From: JAGLTN01 sp035403325
Lineage (GTDB): Bacteria; Planctomycetota; Phycisphaerae; Sedimentisphaerales; Anaerobacaceae
Direction of reading: 5' to 3'
DNA length: 14,994 nt
Assembly (NCBI GenBank): GCA_964492365.1
Contig: CAZBKA010000078.1
Span: 1-14,994, forward strand
This document shows positions 1 to 6,143 of the stretch, one piece after another. Both the position numbers and the translations under genes were made by a program. Under the pieces are notes generated by a model that ran no database searches, was not told the DNA's origin, and saw nothing but the letters and a program-made list of their open reading frames with translations. The stretch's first letter is position 1, and each line of letters starts with the position of its first letter.

Positions 1-54
1 GTAGCACAAGTGTCTCTGGATCACTCAGTCGGGGTTCGAGTCCCTGCAGGCCAG
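1..54 (+). tRNA. tRNA-Gln (anticodon CUG), 3' part, cut by the window edge
   Basis: The sequence enters in the D-loop (GTAGCACA). The anticodon arm is at 9-25, with loop CTCTGGA at 14-20. T33 is at 15 and anticodon CTG is at 16-18, so the tRNA would read CAG codons for glutamine. A short variable loop follows. The T-arm is at 30-46, with loop TTCGAGT at 35-41. The acceptor 3' strand CAGGCCA is at 47-53 and discriminator base G is at 54. A 3' strand ending in A72 with G73 implies a weak U1-A72 pair and a G discriminator, the identity elements known for tRNA-Gln. CCA is not encoded and would be added after transcription. The innermost anticodon-stem pair (13-21) reads T-T, a mismatch. The 5' half lies outside the window. 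Confidence 0.75.
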
Positions 55-60
55 TTTTTA

Positions 61-92
61 GCCTTGTCGCTTTTGTCGGCAAGGCTTTTTTT
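61..92 (+). terminator. Intrinsic terminator after tRNA-Gln
   Basis: A nine-pair stem (61-69 with 77-85, one G-T wobble) closes a seven-base loop and is followed directly by seven T residues at 86-92. The T-run is on the plus-strand side only, so this ends the tRNA-Gln transcript. It overlaps the stop codon of the convergent exonuclease gene. It does not look bidirectional, because there is no A-run on its left side. Confidence 0.85.
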
Positions 93-861
93 ATATGTCG
101 AATTCAGCAATGACAGGCGCGTGGTCACTTGGTCTTGGCATTGTTCTTGGAGTTTTATCGACATAGCTGGTGGAGCTTTTTTTCGCCAGCGGTTCAGTTG
201 CCATTATATGGTCAATACGCCAGCCCTGATTTTTTATGAAAGAAACTTTTGAGCGGTAATCCCAGAATGTATATTGCCCGGGTTCGGGGCAGTGTTTTCT
301 GAAAATATCCGTGAACCCCCAGCTAACGACATCGGTCATCGCATTTCTTGCGTCGATATGGTAGCAGACATGGTCCTGTCTTTCCTGTGGGTTAAAAACA
401 TCGATTGGTGTCGGTGCTACGTTAAAATCGCCCACCCAGATTAGAGGGTCTTTGGGAGTGAAATTTTCATCGAAATAGTTTTTCAATCTTTTAAACCATT
501 CAAGTTTGTATTGATATTTTTGAGATTCTATACTTAGACCTTGTGGTACATAGGTGTTTACTATGTATATGCCTTTTATCTGAGCGCAGATAAGACGCGG
601 CTGGTCTTTTGGTTCTTGATTGAATCCAAACATAGCGTCTTTAATGTTATGTTTGCTGAAAATAGCAACGCCATTATAGGATTTCTGTCCTTTGAAAACG
701 CATTGGTAATCAGTTTTTTCGAAGTCAGTAATGGGAAAATCAATATCTTGTGCTTTTGTCTCTTGCATGCAAAGGATGTCTGGTTGGTTTTTTTCGAGCC
801 AGTCGAGTACTATAGGTAACCTTGCCCGCAGTGAGTTGACGTTGAAACTTGCTATTTTCAT
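91..861 (-). CDS. xth: Exodeoxyribonuclease III (AP endonuclease, ExoIII family)
   Basis: This is a cytoplasmic DNA-repair enzyme. It is expected to cut 5' to abasic sites and to digest duplex DNA 3' to 5' using Mg2+. The 256 residues match the usual length of bacterial ExoIII, and all hallmark sites of the endonuclease/exonuclease/phosphatase fold are visible. These are the N-terminal FNVNSLRAR with metal-site Asn7, QETK with Glu34, NTYVPQG with Tyr104, GDFNVAP with Asp145 and Asn147, WRIDHI with Asp217, and the C-terminal SDHAP with the Asp246-His247 catalytic pair. The ATG at 859-861 starts directly on the conserved first strand. The Shine-Dalgarno sequence is weak (AGGTATAG). It is transcribed from a strong promoter at 923-951 and is convergent with tRNA-Gln. 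It looks intact and ordinary. Confidence 0.96.
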   Translation of the reverse strand: MKIASFNVNSLRARLPIVLDWLEKNQPDILCMQETKAQDIDFPITDFEKTDYQCVFKGQKSYNGVAIFSKHNIKDAMFGFNQEPKDQPRLICAQIKGIYIVNTYVPQGLSIESQKYQYKLEWFKRLKNYFDENFTPKDPLIWVGDFNVAPTPIDVFNPQERQDHVCYHIDARNAMTDVVSWGFTDIFRKHCPEPGQYTFWDYRSKVSFIKNQGWRIDHIMATEPLAKKSSTSYVDKTPRTMPRPSDHAPVIAEFDI

Positions 862-922
862 AATTTCTATACCTGAAATTAAACAGGGTTTTTAAAGGTT
901 TAGTGTTATAATAATGATTTAG

Positions 923-951
923 ATTATAAAATATTCGCACAGCTATGCCAA
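923..951 (-). promoter_or_regulatory. Sigma70-type promoter of the exonuclease III gene
   Basis: Read on the minus strand, a -35 box TTGGCA (946-951) is followed by a 17-base spacer and a perfect -10 box TATAAT (923-928). The predicted start point is near 916, which gives a leader of about 55 bases before the ATG. A second AT-rich -10-like element lies slightly downstream. Assignment is by consensus only. Confidence 0.7.
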
Positions 952-1006
952 TATTTTAAGTATTTTTCTTGAATTGCTTGTGTGAAAGTAATGGTGGGTT
1001 TGGCTT

Positions 1007-1145
1007 ATGTTGAAAAAAAAGTGTTTACCCATGATTTTTTGTGTTGCTTACATTTATTCTTTCAGGATGTCAAGCTGTTTTGGGGCTTGGTGGGGATATT
1101 AAATGGACAGCAGATAGTACAGCTGATTTGCTTGATAGCAAGTAA
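1007..1145 (+). pseudogene. Entericidin-like small lipoprotein, reading frame broken in a T6 run
   Basis: Two frames together spell a complete small lipoprotein. From the ATG at 1007 comes a charged start, MLKKKCLPMIF. If one T is removed from the six-T run at 1035-1040, the frame continues as VLLTFILSGC, a textbook lipobox with the Cys codon at 1068-1070. It then reads QAVLGLGGDIKWTADSTAD and ends at TAA 1143-1145, about 45 residues in all. The mature part follows the entericidin A/B pattern GCN-x3-GxGxDI, as in the small E. coli cell-envelope lipoproteins. As written the gene is frameshifted. It may be a pseudogene, a sequencing error in a homopolymer, or a shorter gene starting at GTG 1041 or TTG 1044; the last would lack the positive N-region. 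I see no convincing promoter. It lies in the 320-bp gap between two minus-strand genes. Confidence 0.5.
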
Positions 1146-1181
1146 TAACGCTTTAAGACGATACTAAATTGTAAATAAAAA

Positions 1182-3524
1182 TCAGAGTAAATTTTCAATT
1201 TTTGCAGGATTACTTCTACCTTGGGTAATTTCTTCAATCTCAACTTTGAGCGGATTTTTGACAGCTGTTGTTTTGGTTATATTAGTTTCATTTACTTTGT
1301 CGGTAATTGGATAACTTTCGAGCACTGTCAGCAAAGCCAACAGAAAGCTTATAATACTTTCTGCGCCCTGGTTGAGATTTACTCCGCTGGCAGTGAGCCC
1401 GTCACAGCATCCTTTGGTTCTAAAATCATAAACAGGCGTCTGAAGGTCATTTTCGCCAATGAACCAATCGAAGGCTTTTCTTTGCAAAGACAGATATCTT
1501 TGGTTTTGAGTTGCATTGTAGGCCGCATTTAACATCATTACCATGCTTGCGCCTTCTATTGGCTGCTGATCAAAGGAAGCTTTATTGTGTCCAGCTTTGT
1601 ACCAACCGTTGCAGCCTATAAATGAAAAGTGATTTTGGTTGAAAGTTGCTTCGATAAGGAAATCAGACGCCTTGGTTGCGATATCAAGATATTTCTTATT
1701 TGCCAATGCATAGCCTGCTACAAATAACGCATGAGGTAAAACCGCATTATCGTAAGTAAGTTGATCTTCGAACCAGTACCATTTTGGTTTTTGTTTTTTC
1801 TCGAAAAGCTCGACAAGGCGATCGGCGGCGATCTCGAGTTGCCTTTTTATGTCACTTGCCCCAGGAAATTGTTCAAGGTAGTCGCACATTCCGATTATGG
1901 AATATGCCATACCTCTGGGGAACTGATTTTTGACGTGCTTTACAGATTTGTCGAACAAGTCCTTGACAATCGATATGTATTTTGAAGAAGGGGGTTTGGC
2001 CATGATGGCTCCCAGGGCCCACAGCAATCTTCCAAGTGCGTCGTTTAACGGTTCCTCTCTTACCCAACTCCTATTATAATTCATAAAGTTTCTTACTGTT
2101 CCATCTTCATTTTGTGCGTGTATAATAAATGCGAGGTATATATCAAAAAGATTTTTAGCTTCTGCCTCATGGAATTGGCTGTAGTATTTTATCATTGCGA
2201 TAACAGCTCTTGCGTTATCATCGGTGCAATAGCCGTGATTCCGGTTCGGAATGATATATTTTGCATGCTGGAATATACCGGTTTGATCGGTAAGGTTTTT
2301 AATATATTCCAGAGATGGTTCAGGCAGCTCTACGCTTGCGACAGCAGCGGTTTTAACTTCGGAAGTTAAAGCGGCTGTTTCATTGCTACTGAATAATTTC
2401 CAGTATTTATGTCCAATCTTAGGCCATGTTCTTGATCTGCCGTAGTCGTAGGCTTTTCTTCTGAGCGAATAGAAGAGTGAATCATCTTTGAGTATTTCTG
2501 ATATAGCCCTTGCCATTTGCTTATGATTTCCAAAATCTATCAGCCTGCCGCGGCCATCGGCAAGAAGCTCCTGGGCAGCCCAGTACGGCGTTGATACCAC
2601 AGCTTTTCCTGCGCCGACAGCAAACGACAACGTTCCACTTGTGAGCTGTTCCCTGTTTAAATATGGAGTGACATATACATCGGCAGCACAGAGAAAATTG
2701 CCGAGTTCATCATCACTTACGAATCTGTTCTGAAAAATGACATGTTCCTCAATGTTAAGTTCTTTTACGAGTCTTTGTAAACTGAAACGGTAAGATTCTC
2801 CGTCATATTTTAAAACTAAAGGGTGGGTCATACCGAGTACAACGTATACCACTGAAGGTACATCAGCGATAATATCAGGCATAGCTTTGAGCATTACTTC
2901 AATGCCTTTATTTTCACTCAGCAGTCCGAAAGTTAAAATTGTACGTCGGCCTTCAATTTTAAATTTGTGCTTATAATAGTTATTATCAACAAAAGGCAGT
3001 TCTGGGATACCATGGGGGATTAGTTTGATTTTACTTTCTGGTACTGCATAGATAGTTTTAAGCATATCCACGCCGCGCTCATTCATGGTTATCAAATATT
3101 GGGAGTTGTCGCATAGTTCTATCATAGATTTGCGATAATCGTCATTTGGGGCTTCCAGGACGGTATGCAGTGTTGTGACTATCGGGACTTTCAACCTTTT
3201 AAGCAGAGAAGTTAGATATGAACCAGCCTCTCCTCCGAACAGACCGAACTCATGCTGCACCGAAACCAGGTCAACATGACTAAAATTTATATAGTCGGCT
3301 GCACAAATATAGTCTTTTCTGACATCTTTTCTTATTTCAAATTTTACGGGTTTATCGTATTTGTTGATATCTTCTGGATTTTTCATCACCACGACAAGTG
3401 GTTCAAAATTGCCTTTGGAAGCAACAGACGTGTTTTTGATCAGATCAGAAGTAAATGTAGCTATGCCACATCTCCTCGGTGGAAACGAAGAAATAAAAGC
3501 AATCTTCTTTCGCAAAGCTTTCAA
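1182..3524 (-). CDS. GT4-type glycosyltransferase fused to a C-terminal helical (toroid-like) domain
   Basis: Residues 1 to about 390 form a GT-B fold glycosyltransferase of the group 1/GT4 type. Visible marks are the N-terminal PPRRCGIATF glycine loop, VSVQHEFGLFGG, LITMNERG, LIPHGIP, the hinge GLLSENKGIE that starts the donor-binding half, and EQLTSGTLSFAVGAGKAVVSTP as the donor-site helix. After a linker near 390-415, a roughly 350-residue second domain begins. It is mostly paired helices with the motifs HGYCTDDNARA (near 429), WVREEPLNDALGRLLWA, TYDNAVLPHALF and GCNGWYKAG. This looks like an (alpha/alpha) toroid of the kind found in epimerases and helical glycosidases. Donor and acceptor are unknown. 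It has no signal peptide or membrane segment, so it is probably cytoplasmic. The start is TTG at 3522-3524, with AAAGGAG ten bases upstream. A mannan/oligosaccharide role is possible but only inferred. Confidence 0.85.
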   Translation of the reverse strand: MKALRKKIAFISSFPPRRCGIATFTSDLIKNTSVASKGNFEPLVVVMKNPEDINKYDKPVKFEIRKDVRKDYICAADYINFSHVDLVSVQHEFGLFGGEAGSYLTSLLKRLKVPIVTTLHTVLEAPNDDYRKSMIELCDNSQYLITMNERGVDMLKTIYAVPESKIKLIPHGIPELPFVDNNYYKHKFKIEGRRTILTFGLLSENKGIEVMLKAMPDIIADVPSVVYVVLGMTHPLVLKYDGESYRFSLQRLVKELNIEEHVIFQNRFVSDDELGNFLCAADVYVTPYLNREQLTSGTLSFAVGAGKAVVSTPYWAAQELLADGRGRLIDFGNHKQMARAISEILKDDSLFYSLRRKAYDYGRSRTWPKIGHKYWKLFSSNETAALTSEVKTAAVASVELPEPSLEYIKNLTDQTGIFQHAKYIIPNRNHGYCTDDNARAVIAMIKYYSQFHEAEAKNLFDIYLAFIIHAQNEDGTVRNFMNYNRSWVREEPLNDALGRLLWALGAIMAKPPSSKYISIVKDLFDKSVKHVKNQFPRGMAYSIIGMCDYLEQFPGASDIKRQLEIAADRLVELFEKKQKPKWYWFEDQLTYDNAVLPHALFVAGYALANKKYLDIATKASDFLIEATFNQNHFSFIGCNGWYKAGHNKASFDQQPIEGASMVMMLNAAYNATQNQRYLSLQRKAFDWFIGENDLQTPVYDFRTKGCCDGLTASGVNLNQGAESIISFLLALLTVLESYPITDKVNETNITKTTAVKNPLKVEIEEITQGRSNPAKIENLL

Positions 3525-3593
3525 CTCTCTCGTGCTCCTTTTCTCTGCTTGGAATATCTATCTCCCTGCAATATACCAAAAGAACCGGATATT

Positions 3594-3622
3594 ATCCTAA
3601 TTTACCCTTTAGTAGTTGTCAA
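3594..3622 (-). promoter_or_regulatory. Promoter of the glycosyltransferase gene
   Basis: On the minus strand a perfect -35 box TTGACA (3617-3622) is followed by 17 bases and a -10-like TAGGAT (3594-3599, four of six matches). The predicted transcript starts near 3587, leaving a leader of about 60 bases. The spacer contains the plus-strand string TTTAGTAG. That string shares the seven-base TTAGTAG with the right half of the inverted repeat at 3761-3773. Confidence 0.55.
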
Positions 3623-3728
3623 GTATAATCGCCATGTTGCTTGTATCTACCAAAGAAATAAAAAACTTGAAATTTTATACTGAAAAGGCGATTTTTAAAT
3701 GTTTTCTAACTGTTTTTATTTTTTTTTA

Positions 3729-3757
3729 TTGCATGTTCATATTTAGGTTAATATAAT
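3729..3757 (+). promoter_or_regulatory. Promoter of the rrf2-cys-nad-nif operon
   Basis: TTGCAT (3729-3734) and a perfect TATAAT (3752-3757) are separated by exactly 17 bases. The predicted start point is around 3764, inside the inverted repeat at 3761-3773, about 30 bases before the TTG start of the Rrf2 gene. It is the only strong promoter seen before the seven-gene run. It is divergent from the glycosyltransferase promoter about 110 bp to the left. Confidence 0.7.
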
Positions 3758-3760
3758 ACA

Positions 3761-3773
3761 TACTAACTTAGTA
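3761..3773. promoter_or_regulatory. Probable Rrf2 operator (perfect inverted repeat at the start point)
   Basis: TACTAA-C-TTAGTA is a perfect six-base inverted repeat around one central base. It begins three bases after the -10 box and so covers the predicted transcription start. A dimeric repressor bound here would block promoter clearance. Rrf2-family proteins usually bind such AT-rich partial palindromes upstream of their own gene. The next base pair outward does not match, but the flank TAGGA resembles sites described for IscR/CymR-like members. Autoregulation is inferred from position. Confidence 0.6.
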
Positions 3774-3794
3774 GGAATAATAGGAGAATTTAAG

Positions 3795-4229
3795 TTGAAG
3801 CTTTCGAAAAGAACGCGATATGGATTGCGGGCCATGGTGGAATTGGCAGTTGGGTTTGGCGACGGACCTTTGCAGATCAAACTGATTGCCAACCGACAAG
3901 CAATATCGGTGAAATATCTTGAGCAGTTGATTTCTGTGTTGAAATCGGGCGGTTTTGTGAATAGTATAAGGGGGGCAAAGGGTGGATATATGCTTGCGAA
4001 GAGCCCTGATAAGATTCATCTAAGCGATATATTTGCATTGCTTGAAGGCGATGTAGTGACTTCGGAATGCGTCAGAGATGTCAGTGTTTGCGGCAGAAGC
4101 AGCGATTGTGTTGCAAGAGATATCTGGTCAAAAGTTGAGAATGCGATAGATGAAGTATTAAGTTCGATTACACTGCAGGATATGGTGGATAGGTTGAATT
4201 CACGAGGTAAGGTGAATTATCAAATATAG
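3795..4229 (+). CDS. Rrf2-family transcriptional regulator with Fe-S-type cysteines (IscR/CymR-like)
   Basis: A cytoplasmic winged-helix repressor of 144 residues, the normal length for the family. The N-terminus MKLSKRTRYGLRAM is the family signature. The recognition helix region AISVKYLEQLISVLKSGGFV and the wing SIRGAKGGYMLAK follow. Residues Cys92, Cys99 and Cys105 (C-x6-C-x5-C) sit where IscR, NsrR and related proteins bind a [2Fe-2S] or [4Fe-4S] cluster. The histidine that IscR uses as fourth ligand is not at the matching place. The start is TTG at 3795, with TAGGAG eight bases before it. It is the first gene of the operon, 12 bp before cysK, with an inverted repeat at its own promoter. 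It probably senses Fe-S or cysteine status and represses this operon. A CymR-like mode, with CysK as partner, is an alternative. Confidence 0.92.
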   Translation: MKLSKRTRYGLRAMVELAVGFGDGPLQIKLIANRQAISVKYLEQLISVLKSGGFVNSIRGAKGGYMLAKSPDKIHLSDIFALLEGDVVTSECVRDVSVCGRSSDCVARDIWSKVENAIDEVLSSITLQDMVDRLNSRGKVNYQI

Positions 4230-4241
4230 AAAGGTTTTATT

Positions 4242-5168
4242 ATGAGTGCGATATTTGAGGATATAACGGCGACAGTTGGTTATACGCCTTTGGTCAAGAT
4301 CAATAAACTCGGCAGTAAGGAAGCTGCTATTCTTATAAAGCTCGAGAGTTTTAATCCTTGCAGCAGTATTAAGGACAGGATTGCACTTTCTATGATTAAT
4401 GATGGTGAAGAGAAGGGGCTTATAAAACCTGATACGGTAATAATTGAACCTTCAAGCGGCAATACAGGAATCGGTCTTGCATTTGTTTGTGCTTCGAGAG
4501 GGTATAAGCTTATTTTGACCATGCCTGAATCGATGAGTATTGAAAGACGCAAAATACTGAAGATGTTTGGTGCCGAGATTGTGCTGACCAATGCGGTGGA
4601 AGGTATGGCTGGGGCTGTGAAAAAAGCGGAAGAGCTTCTGAGAAAATATAAGAATTCGTTTATGCCGCAGCAATTTAAGAATAAGGCTAATCCTGAGATA
4701 CACAGAAAGGTCACTGCAAATGAAATTTGGACTGACAGCGGTGGGAATGTGGATATTCTTGTTGCTGGAGTCGGCACTGGTGGAACATTGACTGGTTGCG
4801 GGGAGGCATTGAAGGTGAAGAATCCAAACCTGAAAGTTTATGCCGTTGAGCCTGAGGGTTCTCCTGTTTTGTCCGGCGGTAACGCAGGCGCTCATAAAAT
4901 ACAGGGTATTGGTGCTGGTTTCGTGCCAGATGTACTTAACATGGAAATAATCGATGAAATTATCAAAGTCAGTAATGAAAATGCGATAAATACCGCCCGA
5001 GAGATGGCGAGCAAGGAAGGTATTCTTGTTGGTATCAGCTCTGGCGCTAATGTGTGGGCGGCAATTGAGGTTTCAAAGATGCCTGAGAACCGAGGCAAGA
5101 CGATAGTTACTTTCGGTTGTGATACTGGTGAGAGATATATTTCGACGGAGATGTATGAGGGTTATTGA
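4242..5168 (+). CDS. cysK: Cysteine synthase (O-acetylserine sulfhydrylase)
   Basis: A PLP enzyme that joins sulfide to O-acetylserine to give cysteine in the cytoplasm. The 308 residues match the CysK family length. NPCSSIKDR carries the PLP lysine Lys44, SSGNTG (71-76) is the substrate loop, GVGTGGT (177-183) holds the PLP phosphate, and GISSGAN includes the serine that contacts the pyridine nitrogen. HKIQGIGAGFVP near 218 is also typical of O-acetylserine sulfhydrylases. The ATG start has AAAGG upstream. The gene is second in the operon and lies directly before cysE, its metabolic supplier. The two proteins form the cysteine synthase complex in many bacteria. Cystathionine beta-synthase is less likely, because the length is short and a cysE neighbour is present. 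Confidence 0.95.
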   Translation: MSAIFEDITATVGYTPLVKINKLGSKEAAILIKLESFNPCSSIKDRIALSMINDGEEKGLIKPDTVIIEPSSGNTGIGLAFVCASRGYKLILTMPESMSIERRKILKMFGAEIVLTNAVEGMAGAVKKAEELLRKYKNSFMPQQFKNKANPEIHRKVTANEIWTDSGGNVDILVAGVGTGGTLTGCGEALKVKNPNLKVYAVEPEGSPVLSGGNAGAHKIQGIGAGFVPDVLNMEIIDEIIKVSNENAINTAREMASKEGILVGISSGANVWAAIEVSKMPENRGKTIVTFGCDTGERYISTEMYEGY

Positions 5169-5203
5169 GTTAAATATTGTAACTAAATTGAAAGCAGATA
5201 CTA

Positions 5204-6127
5204 ATGACAGAACATAATTTGACAAGTGAGAAGATTAATAACCTGGTCAGCAATCTTGTTGAGACTTACCATGATGATTCCGGGATCAATTTTATTGATA
5301 CTGCAAATCTGCCGGTACGTGGTGAGATAATTGCAATAGTCGAATTGCTGATGGAGCTTTTATTTCCCGGCTATACGGGTAGGAAAGAGATTACTAAATC
5401 TAATTTAAATTTTGTAGTTGGTGACCTTCTTCACACGGTTTACAGCAGACTGGCCTGTCAGATAGAAAAAGCCAACAGGCATTTATGCAGAATGAAGGCC
5501 TGTCCTGGTTGTGATTGTGCTGAGTTGGCTGATGAAGTGACGGTATATCTATTAGAAAAGCTTGGAGATATACGCCAGATGCTCAAAGGCGACGTTAAGG
5601 CGGCTTATGACGGAGATCCTGCGGTCAGAAGTTATGAGGAGGTAGTCATAAGTTATCCGTGTATTGTTGCCTTGGCTACACACAGAATTGCTCATGAGCT
5701 TTATCTTAAAGGAGTGCCTTTGATACCGAGGATAATGTCCGAATATGCTCATACCAGGACCGGTATCGATATTCATCCAGGCGCCACGATTGGTAAGAAT
5801 TTCTTTATTGATCACGGCACGGGTGTTGTAATAGGCGAGACTTCGATTATTGGTGATAATGTCAAGATATATCAGGGAGCAACTCTGGGAGCGCTTAGTT
5901 TTCCCAAGGATGAACGTGGAAATATTATAAAGGGTGGAAAGAGACACCCGACGATATGTGATAATGTCACTATTTATGCAGAGGCTACGATACTTGGTGA
6001 CATTGTTATCGGTAAAGATGCAGTTATCGGCGGTAACGTGTGGATAAAAGAATCTGTGCCTGAGGGGGTTATGGTTACGACGTCTAATCCTGACCTGGTA
6101 TATAAAAAGCGTAAAGATAAAAAGTAG
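5204..6127 (+). CDS. cysE: Serine O-acetyltransferase with cysteine-rich N-terminal part
   Basis: Transfers acetyl from acetyl-CoA to serine, the committed step of cysteine synthesis. The C-terminal half is a left-handed beta helix of hexapeptide repeats. TGIDIHPGATIG holds Asp189, DHGTGVVIGET holds the probable catalytic His204, and GDNVKIYQGATLGA and TILGDIVIGKDAVIGGNVW follow. At 307 residues it is longer than the short Bacillus-type enzyme and of the class with a large helical N-terminal domain. That domain has a cluster of cysteines: Cys85, Cys95, Cys100, Cys103 and Cys105 (CRMKACPGCDC). I do not know this cluster from classical CysE, and it could bind metal or an Fe-S centre. The end, DLVYKKRKDKK, lacks the terminal isoleucine through which E. 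coli CysE docks into CysK. The Shine-Dalgarno sequence is weak. Confidence 0.93.
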   Translation: MTEHNLTSEKINNLVSNLVETYHDDSGINFIDTANLPVRGEIIAIVELLMELLFPGYTGRKEITKSNLNFVVGDLLHTVYSRLACQIEKANRHLCRMKACPGCDCAELADEVTVYLLEKLGDIRQMLKGDVKAAYDGDPAVRSYEEVVISYPCIVALATHRIAHELYLKGVPLIPRIMSEYAHTRTGIDIHPGATIGKNFFIDHGTGVVIGETSIIGDNVKIYQGATLGALSFPKDERGNIIKGGKRHPTICDNVTIYAEATILGDIVIGKDAVIGGNVWIKESVPEGVMVTTSNPDLVYKKRKDKK

Positions 6128-6143
6128 CGAAGGGGATGTTGTT

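Noticed and set aside
1..54. Type II tRNA (Leu/Ser) or the 3' end of tmRNA
   Set aside because: AGTG/CACT first looked like a long variable arm, but it fits better as an anticodon stem around CTCTGGA. The U1-A72 and G73 features match tRNA-Gln, and no tag or tmRNA body is visible.
982..1167. 61-residue plus-strand open frame starting at GTG 982
   Set aside because: The frame itself encodes no sensible signal or motif. The better reading is the shifted lipoprotein frame in the same DNA, reported as the entericidin-like entry.
4280..4895. Two overlapping open frames of 165 and 147 residues on the minus strand
   Set aside because: They mirror cysK in other frames; their composition is that of reversed coding DNA and no motif is seen.
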